The notes under the pieces were generated by a model. It was given only the letters and a program-made list of their open reading frames with translations, was not told where the DNA came from and made no database searches. The translations under genes and the position numbers were made by a program. A stretch of DNA of 64,000 nt from Glandiceps talaboti. Lineage: Eukaryota; Hemichordata; Enteropneusta; Spengelidae. The stretch lies in contig NW_027554298.1 in assembly GCF_964340395.1 (NCBI RefSeq), positions 1 to 64,000 of the forward strand. The letters run 5' to 3'. Of the stretch, positions 12,640-26,290 are shown one piece after another (position 1 is the stretch's first letter; every line of letters starts with the position of its first letter).

Positions 12640-13045
12640 TTAGGACTTAGGTTATGATTTAGGAGTTAGGTTATGATTTAGGACTTAGGTTATGATTTAG
12701 GACTTAGGTTATGATTTAGTACTTAGGTTATGCTTTAGGACTTAGGTATGATTTAGGACTTAGGTTATGATTTAGGACTTAGATTATGATTTAGTACTTA
12801 GGTTATGCTTTAGGACTTAGGTTATGATTTAGGACTTAGGTTATGATTTAGGACTTAGGTATGATTTAGGACTTAGATGTGCTTTAGGACTTAGGTATGA
12901 TTTAGGACTTAGATTATGATTTAGGACTTAGGTTATGCTTTAGGACTTAGGTTATGATTTAGGACTTAGGTTATGATTAGGTCTTAGGTTATGATTTAGG
13001 ACTTAGCTAAAGATTTAGGACTTAGATTATGATTTAGGACTTAAG
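12640..13045 (+). repeat. Fragment of about 400 bp of section B type within section C
   Basis: This stretch reproduces part of a long-form B unit: GGAGTTAGG (12,662), GATTTAGTAC, AGATGTGC (12,875), GATTAGGTCTTAGG (near 12,976) and GCTAAAG (13,006). The spacing GGAGTT to AGATGTG is 213 bp both here and in unit 3. All three tested markers give the same offset of 4,355 bp from unit 3 (8,307, 8,520 and 8,651). Homology ends at about 12,638 on the left and about 13,045 on the right, where flanking C-type order resumes. It is most simply a short block moved by gene conversion or unequal exchange. Confidence 0.85.
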
Positions 13046-15984
13046 TATGATTTAGGACTTATGTTATGATTTAGGACTTAGGTTATGCTTTAGGACTTAG
13101 GTATGATTTAGGACTTAGGTATGATTTAGGACTTAGGTTATTACTTAGGACTTAGGCATGATTTAGGACTTACGTATGATTTAGGACTTAGATATGATTT
13201 AGGATTTAGTTATGATTTAGGACTTAGGTATGCTTTAGGACTTAGGTTATGATTTAGGAATTAGATTATGATTTAGGACTTAGGTTATGATTTAGGACTT
13301 AGGTTATGCTTTATGACTTAGGTATGCTTTAGGACTTAGATATACTTTAGGACTTAGGTATGATTTAGGAATTAGATTATGATTTAGGACTTAGGTTATG
13401 CTTTATGACTTAGGTTATGCTTTAGGACTTACGTATGATTTAGGACTTAGGTTATGCTTTAGGACTTAGGTTATACTTTAGGACTTAGGTTATGATTTAG
13501 GACTTAGGTTATGATTTAGGACTTACGTATGATTTAGGACTTAGCTAAAGATTTAGGACTTAGATTATGATTTAGGACTTAAGTATGATTTAGGACTTAG
13601 GTTATGCTTTAGGACTTAGGTTATGATTTAGGACTTAGGTAAGATTTAGGACTTAGGTTATTACTTAGGACTTAGGCATGATTTAGGACTTACGTATGAT
13701 TTAGGACTTAGATATGCTTTAGGACTTAGGTTATGATTTAGGACTTAGGTTATGATTAGGACTTAGGTATGCTTTAAGACTTAGGTATGCTTTAGGACTT
13801 AGGTATGATTTAGGACTTAGGTATACTTTAGGACTTAGATATACTTTAGGACTTAGGTATGATTTAGGAATTAGATTATGATTTAGGACTTAGGTTATGC
13901 TTTATGACTTAGGTTATGCTTTAGGACTTAGGTTATGCTTTAGGACTTAGGTTATGCTTTAGGACTTAGGTTATACTTTAGGACTTAGGTTATGATTTAG
14001 GACTTAGGTTATGATTTAGGACTTACGTATGATTTAGGACTTAGCTAAAGATTTAGGACTTAGATTATGATTTAGGACTTAAGTATGATTTAGGACTTAG
14101 GTTATGCTTTAGGACTTAGGTTATGATTTAGGACTTAGGTATGATTTAGGACTTAGGTTATGCTTTAGGACTTAGGTTATGCTTTAGGACTTAGGTTATA
14201 CTTTAGGACTTAGGTTATGATTTAGGACTTAGGTTATGATTTAGGACTTACGTATGATTTAGGACTTAGCTAAAGATTTAGGACTTAGATTATGATTTAG
14301 GACTTAAGTATGATTTAGGACTTAGGTTATGCTTTAGGACTTAGGTTATGATTTAGGACTTAGGTATGATTTAGGACTTAGGTTATTACTTAGGACTTAG
14401 GCATGATTTAGGACTTACGTATGATTTAGGACTTAGATATGCTTTAGGACTTAGTTATGATTTAGGACTTAGGTTATGATTTAGGACTTACGTATGATTT
14501 AGGACTTAGCTAAAGATTTAGGACTTAGATTATGATTTAGGACTTAAGTATGATTTAGGACTTAGGTTATGCTTTAGGACTTAGGTTATGCTTTAGGACT
14601 TAGGTTATGCTTTAGGACTTAGGTTATGCTTTAGGACTTGTGTTATGCTTTAGGACTTGTGTTATGCTTTAGGACTTATGTTATGCTTTAGACTTAGGTT
14701 ATGCTTTAGGACTTAGGTTATGCTTTAGGACTTAGGTTATGCTTTAGGACTTAGGTTATGCTTTAGGACTTAGGTTATGCTTTAGGACTTAGGTATGATT
14801 TAGGACTTAGGTATGATTTAGGACTTAGCTAAAGATTTAGGAATTACGTTATGATTTAGGACTTATGTTATGATTTAGGACTTAGGTTATGATTTAGGAC
14901 TTAGGTATGATTTAGGACTTAGCTAAAGATTTAGGAATTACATTATGATTTAGGACTTATGTTATGATTTAGGACTTAGGTTATGATTTAGGACTTAGGT
15001 TATGCTTTAGGACTTAGGTATGATTTAGGACTTAGATATGCTTTAGGACTTAGTTATGATTTAGGACTTAGTTATGATTTAGGACTTAGGTTATGATTTA
15101 GGACTTAGGTTATGATTAGGACTTAGGTATGCTTTAAGACTTAGGTATGCTTTAGGACTTAGGTTATGATTTAGGACTTACATATGATTTAAGACTTAGC
15201 TAAAGATTTAGGACTTAGATTATGATTTAGGACTTAAGTATGATTTAGGACTTATGTTATGATTTAGGACTTAGGTTATGCTTTAGGACTTAGGTATGAT
15301 TTAGGACTTAGGTTATTACTTAGGACTTAGGCATGATTTAGGACTTACGTATGATTTAGGACTTAGATATGCTTTAGGACTTAGTTATGATTTAGGATTT
15401 AGTTATGATTTAGGACTTAGGTATGCTTTAGGACTTAGGTTATGATTTAGGAATTAGATTATGATTTAGGACTTAGGTTATGATTTAGGACTTAGGTTAT
15501 GCTTTATGACTTAGGTATGCTTTAGGACTTAGATATACTTTAGGACTTAGGTATGATTTAGGAATTAGATTATGATTTAGGACTTAGGTTATGCTTTATG
15601 ACTTAGGTTATGCTTTAGGACTTACGTATGATTTAGGACTTAGGTTATGCTTTAGGACTTAGGTTATACTTTAGGACTTAGGTTATGATTTAGGACTTAG
15701 GTTATGATTTAGGACTTACGTATGATTTAGGACTTAGCTAAAGATTTAGGACTTAGATTATGATTTAGGACTTAAGTATGATTTAGGACTTAGGTTATGC
15801 TTTAGGACTTAGGTTATGATTTAGGACTTAGGTATGATTTAGGACTTAGGTTATTACTTAGGACTTAGGCATGATTTAGGACTTACGTATGATTTAGGAC
15901 TTAGATATGCTTTAGGACTTAGTTATGATTTAGGACTTAGTTATGATTTAGGACTTAAGTATGATTTAGGACTGATGTTATGAT

Positions 15985-18130
15985 TTAGGACTTAGGTTAT
16001 GATTTAGGACTTAGGTTATGCTTTAGGACTTAGGTATGATTTAGGACTTAGGTTATTACTTAGGACTTAGGCATGATTTAGGACTTACGTATGATTTAGG
16101 ACTTAGATATGCTTTAGGACTTAGTTATGATTTAGGACTTAGTTATGATTTAGGACTTAGGTTATGATTTAGGACTTAGGTTATGATTAGGACTTAGGTA
16201 TGCTTTAAGACTTAGGTATGATTTAGGACTTAGGTTATTACTTAGGACTTAGGCATGATTTAGGACTTACGTATGATTTAGGACTTAGATATGCTTTAGG
16301 ACTTAGTTATGATTTAGGATTTAGTTATGATTTAGGACTTAGGTTATGATTTAGGACTTAGGTTATGATTAGGACTTAGGTATGCTTTAAGACTTAGGTA
16401 TGCTTTAGGACTTAGGTATGATTTAGGAATTAGATTATGATTTAGGACTTAGGTTATGCTTTAGGACTTAGGTTATGCTTTTGGACTTAGGTTATGCTTT
16501 AGGACTTAGGTTATGATTTAGGACTTAGGTTATGATTTAGGACTTACGTATGATTTAGGACTTAGCTAAAGATTTAGGACTTAGATTATGATTTAGGACT
16601 TAAGTATGATTTAGGACTTAGGTTATGCTTTAGGACTTAGGTTATGATTTAGGACTTAGGTATGATTTAGGACTTAGGTTATTACTTAGGACTTAGGCAT
16701 GATTTAGGACTTACGTATGATTTAGGACTTAGATATGCTTTAGGACTTAGTTATGATTTAGGACTTAGGTTATGATTTATGACTTAGGTTATGATTTAGG
16801 ACTTAGGTATGCTTTAAGACTTAGGTATGCTTTAGGACTTAGGTTATTACTTAGGACTTAGGCATGATTTAGGACTTACGTATGATTTAGGACTTAGATA
16901 TGCTTTAGGACTTAGTTATGATTTAGGACTTAGGTTATACTTTAGGACTTAGGTTATGATTTAGGACTTAGGTTATGATTTAGGACTTACGTATGATTTA
17001 GGACTTAGCTAAAGTTTTAGGACTTAGATTATGATTTAGGACTTAAGTATGATTTAGCACTTAGGTTATGCTTTAGGACTTAGGTTATGATTTAGGACTT
17101 AGGCATGATTTAGGACTTAGGTTATTACTTAGGACTTAGGCATGATTTAGGACTTACGTATGATTTAGGACTTAGATATGCTTTAGGACTTAGTTATGAT
17201 TTAGGACTTAGTTATGATTTAGGACTTAGGTTATGATTTATGACTTAGGTTATGATTAGGACTTAGGTATGCTTTAAGACTTAGGTATGCTTTAGGACTT
17301 AGGTTATGATTTAGGACTTACGTATGATTTAGGACTTAGCTAAAGATTTAGGACTTAGATTATGATTTAGGACTTAAGTATGATTTAGGACTTAGGTTAT
17401 GATTTAGGACTTAGGTTATGATTAGGACTTAGGTATGCTTTAAGACTTAGGTATGCTTTAGGACTTAGGTATGCTTTAGGACTTAGGTATGCTTTAGGAC
17501 TTAGGTATGATTTAGGACTTAGGTTATGTTTTAGGACTTAGGTATGCTTTAGGACTTAGGTATGCTTTAAGACTTAGGTATGCTTTAGGACTTATGTTAT
17601 GCTTTAGGACTTAGGTTATGCTTTAGGACTTAGGTTATGATTTAGGACTTAGGTTATGATTTAGGACTTAGCTAAAGATTTAGGACTTAGGTATGATTTA
17701 GGACTTACGTATGATTTAGGACTTAGATATGCTTTAGGACTTAGGTTATGCTTTAGGACTTAGGTTATGCTTTAGGACTTAGGTTATGATTAGGACTTAG
17801 GTATGCTTTAAGACTTAGGTTATGCTTTAGGACTTAGGTTATGATTTAGGACTTAGGTTATGCTTTAGGACTTAGGTTATGCTTTAGGACTTAGGTATGA
17901 TTTAGGACTTAGGTATGATTTAGGACTTAGCTAAAGATTTAGGAATTACATTATGATTTAGGACTTATGTTATGATTTAGGACTTAGGTTATGATTTAGG
18001 ACTTAGGTTATGCTTTAGGACTTAGGTATGATTTAGGACTTAGGTTATTACTTAGGACTTAGGCATGATTTAGGACTTACGTATGATTTAGGACTTAGAT
18101 ATTCTTTAGGACTTAGTTATGATTTAGGAC
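15985..18130 (+). repeat. Section D block, copied at 20,155-22,300 (offset 4,170 bp)
   Basis: The TTATTACTTAGG unit at 16,231 matches 20,401, and the rare TTATGTTTTAGG marker at 17,524 matches 21,694; both give an offset of 4,170 bp. Monomer order agrees from about 15,985 to 18,130, including AAAGTTTTAGG and TTTAGCACTTAGG variants. Near its right end the first copy has TTAGATATTCTTTAGG (18,101), where the second has ATATGCTTTAGG. The ATATTC form is instead shared with 29,231 and its later relatives, at an offset of 11,130 bp that also fits GGACTGATG (18,845/29,975) and GGCCTTAG (18,991/30,121). Confidence 0.82.
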
Positions 18131-18459
18131 TTAGTTATGATTTAGGACTTAGGTTATGATTTAGGACTTAGGTTATGATTAGGACTTAGGTGTGCTTTAA
18201 GACTTAGGTATGCTTTAGGACTTAGGTTATGATTTAGGACTTACGTATGATTTAAGACTTAGCTAAAGATTTAGGACTTAGATTATGATTTAGGACTTAA
18301 GTATGATTTAGGACTTATGTTATGATTTAGGACTTAGGTTATGATTTAGGACTTAGCTTTGCTTTAAGACTTAGGTATGCTTTAGGACTTACGTATGATT
18401 TAAGACTTAGCTAAAGATTTAGGACTTAGATTATGATTTAGGACTTAAGCATGATTTAT

Positions 18460-21400
18460 GACTTATGTTATGATTTAGGACTTAGGTTATGATTTAGGAC
18501 TTAGGTTATGCTTTACGACTTAGGTATGATTTAGGACTTAGGTTATTACTTACGACTTAGGCATGATTTAGGACTTACGTATGATTTAGGACTTAGATAT
18601 GCTTTAGGACTTAGTTATGATTTAGGACTTAGGTTATGATTTAGGACTTATGTTATGATTAGGACTTAGGTATGCTTTAAGACTTAGGTATGCTTTAGGA
18701 CTTAGGTATGCTTTAAGACTTAGGTATGCTTTAGGACTTAGGTATGATTTAGGACTTAGGTATGCTTTAGGACTTAGATATACTTTAGGACTTAGGTATG
18801 ATTTAGGAATTAGATTATGATTTAGGACTTAAGTATGATTTAGGACTGATGTTATGATTTAGGACTTAGGTTATGATTTAGGACTTAGGTTATGCTTTAG
18901 GACTTAGGTATGATTTAGGACTTAGGTTATTACTTAGGACTTAGGCATGATTTAGGACTTACGTATGATTTAGGACTTAGATATGCTTTAGGCCTTAGTT
19001 ATGATTTAGGACTTAGTTATGATTTAGGACTTAGGTTATGATTTAGGACTTAGGTTATGATTAGGACTTAGGTATGCTTTAAGACTTAGGTATGATTTAG
19101 GACTTAGGTTATTACTTAGGACTTAGGCATGATTTAGGACTTACGTATGATTTAGGACTTAGATATGCTTTAGGACTTAGTTATGCTTTAGGATTTAGTT
19201 ATGATTTAGGACTTAGGTTATGATTTAGGACTTAGGTTATGATTAGGACTTAGGTATGCTTTAAGACTTAGGTATGCTTTAGGACTTAGGTATGATTTAG
19301 GAATTAGATTATGATTTAGGACTTAGGTTATGATTTAGGACTTAGGTTATGCTTTTGGACTTAGGTTATGCTTTAGGACTTAGGTTATGATTTAGGACTT
19401 AGGTTATGATTTAGGACTTACGTATGATTTAGGACTTAGCTAAAGATTTAGGACTTAGATTATGATTTAGGACTTAAGTATGATTTAGGACTTAGGTTAT
19501 GCTTTAGGACTTAGGTTATGATTTAGGACTTAGGTATGATTTAGGACTTAGGTTATGCTTTTGGAATTAGGTTATGCTTTAGGACTTAGGTTATGATTAG
19601 GACTTACGTATGATTTAGGACTTAGATATGCTTGAGGACTTAGTTATGATTTAGGACTTAGTTATGATTTAGGACTTAGGTTATGATTTAGGACTTAGCT
19701 TATGATTAGGACTTAGGTATGCTTTAAGACTTAGGTATGCTTTAGGACTTAGGTTATGATTTAGGACTTACGTATGATTTAGGACTTAGCTAAAGATTTA
19801 GGACTTAGATTATGATTTAGGACTTAAGTATGATTTAGGACTTATGTTATGATTTAGGACTTAGGTTATGCTTTAGGACTTAGGTTATGCTTTAGGATTT
19901 AGGTTATGCTTTAGGACTTAGGTTATGATTTAGGACTTAGGTTATGATTTAGGACTTACGTATGATTTAGGACTTAGCTAAAGTTTTAGGACTTAGATTA
20001 TGATTTAGGACTTAAGTATGATTTAGGACTTAGGTTATGCTTTAGGACTTAGGTATGATTTAGGACTTAGCTAAAGATTTAGGAATTAGATTATGATTTA
20101 GGACTTATGTTATGATTTAGGACTTAAGTTATGATTTAGGACTTAGGTTATGCTTTATGACTTAGGTTATGATTTAGGACTTAGGTTATGCTTTAGGACT
20201 TAGGTATGATTTAGGACTTAGGTTATTACTTAGGACTTAGGCATGATTTAGGACTTACGTATGATTTAGGACTTAGATATGCTTTAGGACTTAGTTATGA
20301 TTTAGGACTTAGTTATGATTTAGGACTTAGGTTATGATTTAGGACTTAGGTTATGATTAGGACTTAGGTATGCTTTAAGACTTAGGTATGATTTAGGACT
20401 TAGGTTATTACTTAGGACTTAGGCATGATTTAGGACTTACGTATGATTTAGGACTTAGATATGCTTTAGGACTTAGTTATGATTTAGGATTTAGTTATGA
20501 TTTAGGACTTAGGTTATGATTTAGGACTTAGGTTATGATTAGGACTTAGGTATGCTTTAAGACTTAGGTATGCTTTAGGACTTAGGTATGATTTAGGAAT
20601 TAGATTATGATTTAGGACTTAGGTTATGCTTTAGGACTTAGGTTATGCTTTTGGACTTAGGTTATGCTTTAGGACTTAGGTTATGATTTAGGACTTAGGT
20701 TATGATTTAGGACTTACGTATGATTTAGGATTTAGCTAAAGATTTAGGACTTAGATTATGATTTAGGACTTAAGTATGATTTAGGACTTAGGTTATGCTT
20801 TAGGACTTAGGTTATGATTTAGGACTTAGGTATGATTTAGGACTTAGGTTATTACTTAGGACTTAGGCATGATTTAGGACTTACGTATGATTTAGGACTT
20901 AGATATGCTTTAGGACTTAGTTATGATTTAGGACTTAGGTTATGATTTATGACTTAGGTTATGATTTAGGACTTAGGTATGCTTTAAGACTTAGGTATGC
21001 TTTAGGACTTAGGTTATTACTTAGGACTTAGGCATGATTTAGGACTTAGGTATGATTTAGGACTTAGATATGCTTTAGGACTTAGTTATGATTTAGGACT
21101 TAGGTTATACTTTAGGACTTAGGTTATGATTTAGGACTTAGGTTATGATTTAGGACTTACGTATGATTTAGGACTTAGCTAAAGTTTTAGGACTTAGATT
21201 ATGATTTAGGACTTAAGTATGATTTAGCACTTAGGTTATGCTTTAGGACTTAGGTTATGATTTAGGACTTAGGCATGATTTAGGACTTAGGTTATTACTT
21301 AGGACTTAGGCATGATTTAGGACTTACGTATGATTTAGGACTTAGATATGCTTTAGGACTTAGTTATGATTTAGGACTTAGTTATGATTTAGGACTTAGG

Positions 21401-22131
21401 TTATGATTTATGACTTAGGTTATGATTAGGACTTAGGTATGCTTTAAGACTTAGGTATGCTTTAGGACTTAGGTTATGATTTAGGACTTACGTATGATTT
21501 AGGACTTAGCTAAAGATTTAGGACTTAGATTATGATTTAGGACTTAAGTATGATTTAGGACTTAGGTTATGATTTAGGACTTAGGTTATGATTAGGACTT
21601 AGGTATGCTTTAAGACTTAGGTATGCTTTAGGACTTAGGTATGCTTTAGGACTTAGGTATGCTTTAGGACTTAGGTATGATTTAGGACTTAGGTTATGTT
21701 TTAGGACTTAGGTATGCTTTAGGACTTAGGTATGCTTTAAGACTTAGGTATGCTTTAGGACTTAGGTTATGCTTTAGGACTTAGGTTATGCTTTAGGACT
21801 TAGGTTATGATTTAGGACTTAGGTTATGATTTAGGACTTAGCTAAAGATTTAGGACTTAGGTATGATTTAGGACTTACGTATGATTTAGGACTTAGATAT
21901 GCTTTAGGACTTAGGTTATGCTTTAGGACTTAGGTTATGCTTTAGGACTTAGGTTATGATTAGGACTTAGGTATGCTTTAAGACTTAGGTTATGCTTTAG
22001 GACTTAGGTTATGATTTAGGACTTAGGTTATGCTTTAGGACTTAGGTTATGCTTTAGGACTTAGGTATGATTTAGGACTTAGGTATGATTTAGGACTTAG
22101 CTAAAGATTTAGGAATTACATTATGATTTAG
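18460..22131 (+). repeat. Section D, 3,672-bp block, copy 1
   Basis: Four private markers recur 3,672 bp downstream: GGACTGATG (18,845/22,517), GGCCTTAG (18,991/22,663), GGATTTAGTT (19,191/22,863) and GCTTGAGG (19,631/23,303). The rare TTATGTTTTAGG unit (21,694/25,366) agrees. Differences between copies are few, for instance TACGAC against TAGGAC near 18,550 and GGATTTAGCTAAAG near 20,730 against GGACTTAGCTAAAG. The block overlaps the second copy of the 4,170-bp duplication, so these duplications are nested. Confidence 0.85.
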
Positions 22132-25100
22132 GACTTATGTTATGATTTAGGACTTAGGTTATGATTTAGGACTTAGGTTATGCTTTAGGACTTAGGTATG
22201 ATTTAGGACTTAGGTTATTACTTAGGACTTAGGCATGATTTAGGACTTACGTATGATTTAGGACTTAGATATGCTTTAGGACTTAGTTATGATTTAGGAC
22301 TTAGGTTATGATTTAGGACTTATGTTATGATTAGGACTTAGGTATGCTTTAAGACTTAGGTATGCTTTAGGACTTAGGTATGCTTTAAGACTTAGGTATG
22401 CTTTAGGACTTAGGTATGATTTAGGACTTAGGTATGCTTTAGGACTTAGATATACTTTAGGACTTAGGTATGATTTAGGAATTAGATTATGATTTAGGAC
22501 TTAAGTATGATTTAGGACTGATGTTATGATTTAGGACTTAGGTTATGATTTAGGACTTAGGTTATGCTTTAGGACTTAGGTATGATTTAGGACTTAGGTT
22601 ATTACTTAGGACTTAGGCATGATTTAGGACTTACGTATGATTTAGGACTTAGATATGCTTTAGGCCTTAGTTATGATTTAGGACTTAGTTATGATTTAGG
22701 ACTTAGGTTATGATTTAGGACTTAGGTTATGATTAGGACTTAGGTATGCTTTAAGACTTAGGTATGATTTAGGACTTAGGTTATTACTTAGGACTTAGGC
22801 ATGATTTAGGACTTACGTATGATTTAGGACTTAGATATGCTTTAGGACTTAGTTATGCTTTAGGATTTAGTTATGATTTAGGACTTAGGTTATGATTTAG
22901 GACTTAGGTTATGATTAGGACTTAGGTATGCTTTAAGACTTAGGTATGCTTTAGGACTTAGGTATGATTTAGGAATTAGATTATGATTTAGGACTTAGGT
23001 TATGATTTAGGACTTAGGTTATGCTTTTGGACTTAGGTTATGCTTTAGGACTTAGGTTATGATTTAGGACTTAGGTTATGATTTAGGACTTACGTATGAT
23101 TTAGGACTTAGCTAAAGATTTAGGACTTAGATTATGATTTAGGACTTAAGTATGATTTAGGACTTAGGTTATGCTTTAGGACTTAGGTTATGATTTAGGA
23201 CTTAGGTATGATTTAGGACTTAGGTTATGCTTTTGGAATTAGGTTATGCTTTAGGACTTAGGTTATGATTAGGACTTACGTATGATTTAGGACTTAGATA
23301 TGCTTGAGGACTTAGTTATGATTTAGGACTTAGTTATGATTTAGGACTTAGGTTATGATTTAGGACTTAGCTTATGATTAGGACTTAGGTATGCTTTAAG
23401 ACTTAGGTATGCTTTAGGACTTAGGTTATGATTTAGGACTTACGTATGATTTAGGACTTAGCTAAAGATTTAGGACTTAGATTATGATTTAGGACTTAAG
23501 TATGATTTAGGACTTATGTTATGATTTAGGACTTAGGTTATGCTTTAGGACTTAGGTTATGCTTTAGGATTTAGGTTATGCTTTAGGACTTAGGTTATGA
23601 TTTAGGACTTAGGTTATGATTTAGGACTTACGTATGATTTAGGACTTAGCTAAAGTTTTAGGACTTAGATTATGATTTAGGACTTAAGTATGATTTAGGA
23701 CTTAGGTTATGCTTTAGGACTTAGGTATGATTTAGGACTTAGCTAAAGATTTAGGAATTAGATTATGATTTAGGACTTATGTTATGATTTAGGACTTAAG
23801 TTATGATTTAGGACTTAGGTTATGCTTTATGACTTAGGTTATGATTTAGGACTTAGGTTATGCTTTAGGACTTAGGTATGATTTAGGACTTAGGTTATTA
23901 CTTAGGACTTAGGCATGATTTAGGACTTACGTATGATTTAGGACTTAGATATGCTTTAGGACTTAGTTATGATTTAGGACTTAGTTATGATTTAGGACTT
24001 AGGTTATGATTTAGGACTTAGGTTATGATTAGGACTTAGGTATGCTTTAAGACTTAGGTATGATTTAGGACTTAGGTTATTACTTAGGACTTAGGCATGA
24101 TTTAGGACTTACGTATGATTTAGGACTTAGATATGCTTTAGGACTTAGTTATGATTTAGGATTTAGTTATGATTTAGGACTTAGGTTATGATTTAGGACT
24201 TAGGTTATGATTAGGACTTAGGTATGCTTTAAGACTTAGGTATGCTTTAGGACTTAGGTATGATTTAGGAATTAGATTATGATTTAGGACTTAGGTTATG
24301 CTTTAGGACTTAGGTTATGCTTTTGGACTTAGGTTATGCTTTAGGACTTAGGTTATGATTTAGGACTTAGGTTATGATTTAGGACTTACGTATGATTTAG
24401 GACTTAGCTAAAGATTTAGGACTTAGATTATGATTTAGGACTTAAGTATGATTTAGGACTTAGGTTATGCTTTAGGACTTAGGTTATGATTTAGGACTTA
24501 GGTATGATTTAGGACTTAGGTTATTACTTAGGACTTAGGCATGATTTAGGACTTACGTATGATTTAGGACTTAGATATGCTTTAGGACTTAGTTATGATT
24601 TAGGACTTAGGTTATGATTTATGACTTAGGTTATGATTTAGGACTTAGGTATGCTTTAAGACTTAGGTATGCTTTAGGACTTAGGTTATTACTTAGGACT
24701 TAGGCATGATTTAGGACTTAGGTATGATTTAGGACTTAGATATGCTTTAGGACTTAGTTATGATTTAGGACTTAGGTTATACTTTAGGACTTAGGTTATG
24801 ATTTAGGACTTAGGTTATGATTTAGGACTTACGTATGATTTAGGACTTAGCTAAAGTTTTAGGACTTAGATTATGATTTAGGACTTAAGTATGATTTAGC
24901 ACTTAGGTTATGCTTTAGGACTTAGGTTATGATTTAGGACTTAGGCATGATTTAGGACTTAGGTTATTACTTAGGACTTAGGCATGATTTAGGACTTACG
25001 TATGATTTAGGACTTAGATATGCTTTAGGACTTAGTTATGATTTAGGACTTAGTTATGATTTAGGACTTAGGTTATGATTTATGACTTAGGTTATGATTA

Positions 25101-25957
25101 GGACTTAGGTATGCTTTAAGACTTAGGTATGCTTTAGGACTTAGGTTATGATTTAGGACTTACGTATGATTTAGGACTTAGCTAAAGATTTAGGACTTAG
25201 ATTATGATTTAGGACTTAAGTATGATTTAGGACTTAGGTTATGATTTAGGACTTAGGTTATGATTAGGACTTAGGTATGCTTTAAGACTTAGGTATGCTT
25301 TAGGACTTAGGTATGCTTTAGGACTTAGGTATGCTTTAGGACTTAGGTATGATTTAGGACTTAGGTTATGTTTTAGGACTTAGGTATGCTTTAGGACTTA
25401 GGTATGCTTTAAGACTTAGGTATGCTTTAGGACTTAGGTTATGCTTTAGGACTTAGGTTATGCTTTAGGACTTAGGTTATGATTTAGGACTTAGGTTATG
25501 ATTTAGGACTTAGCTAAAGATTTAGGACTTAGGTATGATTTAGGACTTACGTATGATTTAGGACTTAGATATGCTTTAGGACTTAGGTTATGCTTTAGGA
25601 CTTAGGTTATGCTTTAGGACTTAGGTTATGATTAGGACTTAGGTATGCTTTAAGACTTAGGTTATGCTTTAGGACTTAGGTTATGATTTAGGACTTAGGT
25701 TATGCTTTAGGACTTAGGTTATGCTTTAGGACTTAGGTATGATTTAGGACTTAGGTATGATTTAGGACTTAGCTAAAGATTTAGGAATTACATTATGATT
25801 TAGGACTTATGTTATGATTTAGGACTTAGGTTATGATTTAGGACTTAGGTTATGCTTTAGGACTTAGGTATGATTTAGGACTTAGGTTATTACTTAGGAC
25901 TTAGGCATGATTTAGGACTTACGTATGATTTAGGACTTAGATATGCTTTAGGACTTA
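22132..25957 (+). repeat. Section D, 3,672-bp block, copy 2
   Basis: The second copy of the 3,672-bp block, running slightly past one unit length before similarity stops near 25,957, where TTAGTTATGCTTTAGGATTTAG replaces the expected order. Its right part, from about 23,890, is also the left end of the duplication that recurs from about 31,730 (offset 7,840-7,841). The same stretch thus takes part in two successive duplication events. Confidence 0.84.
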
Positions 25958-26290
25958 GTTATGCTTTAGGATTTAGTTATGATTTAGGACTTAGGTTATG
26001 ATTTAGGACTTAGGTTATGATTAGGACTTAGGTATGCTTTAAGACTTAGGTATGATTTAGGACTTAGGTTATTACTTAGGACTTAGGCATGATTTAGGAC
26101 TTACGTATGATTTAGGACTTAGATATGCTTTAGGACTTAGTTATGCTTTAGGATTTAATTATGATTTAGGACTTAGGTTATGATTTAGGACTTAGGTTAT
26201 GATTAGGACTTAGGTATGCTTTAAGACTTAGGTATGCTTTAGGACTTAGGTATGATTTAGGAATTAGATTATGATTTAGGACTTAGGTTA
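25930..26290 (+). repeat. Tandem pair of a 182-bp module
   Basis: GGATTTAGTT at 25,969 and GGATTTAATT at 26,151 are 182 bp apart within identical monomer order (TTATTACTTAGG, GGCATG, ACGTATG, GATATGC, TTAGTTATGC, then TGATTAGG and TTTAAGAC). The same 182-bp dimer appears at 16,051/16,233 and 18,925/19,107, measured on GGTTATTAC. The module, about ten monomers, is thus a recurrent intermediate unit of the array. The ATTTAATT variant is private to this site and its 15,149-bp equivalents at 41,300 and 56,449. Confidence 0.83.

Larger units (their letters stand above)
11640..15985 (+). repeat. Section C: mosaic of A-like modules and local duplications
   Basis: The GCTAAAG marker recurs irregularly here, and modules known from section A return. 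A segment at about 13,000-13,730 is duplicated at about 15,195-15,925 with an offset of 2,193 bp. The offset is confirmed by two markers: CTTAGATTATG at 13,021 and 15,214, and AGATATAC at 13,338 and 15,531. The copies differ by single bases, such as TAAGATTT near 13,642 against TATGATTT. C-type 19-mer runs occur at 12,540-12,640 and 14,570-14,790, the second with a GGACTTGTG variant. No single period describes the section, which looks like a recombination mosaic. No gene is visible. Confidence 0.8.
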
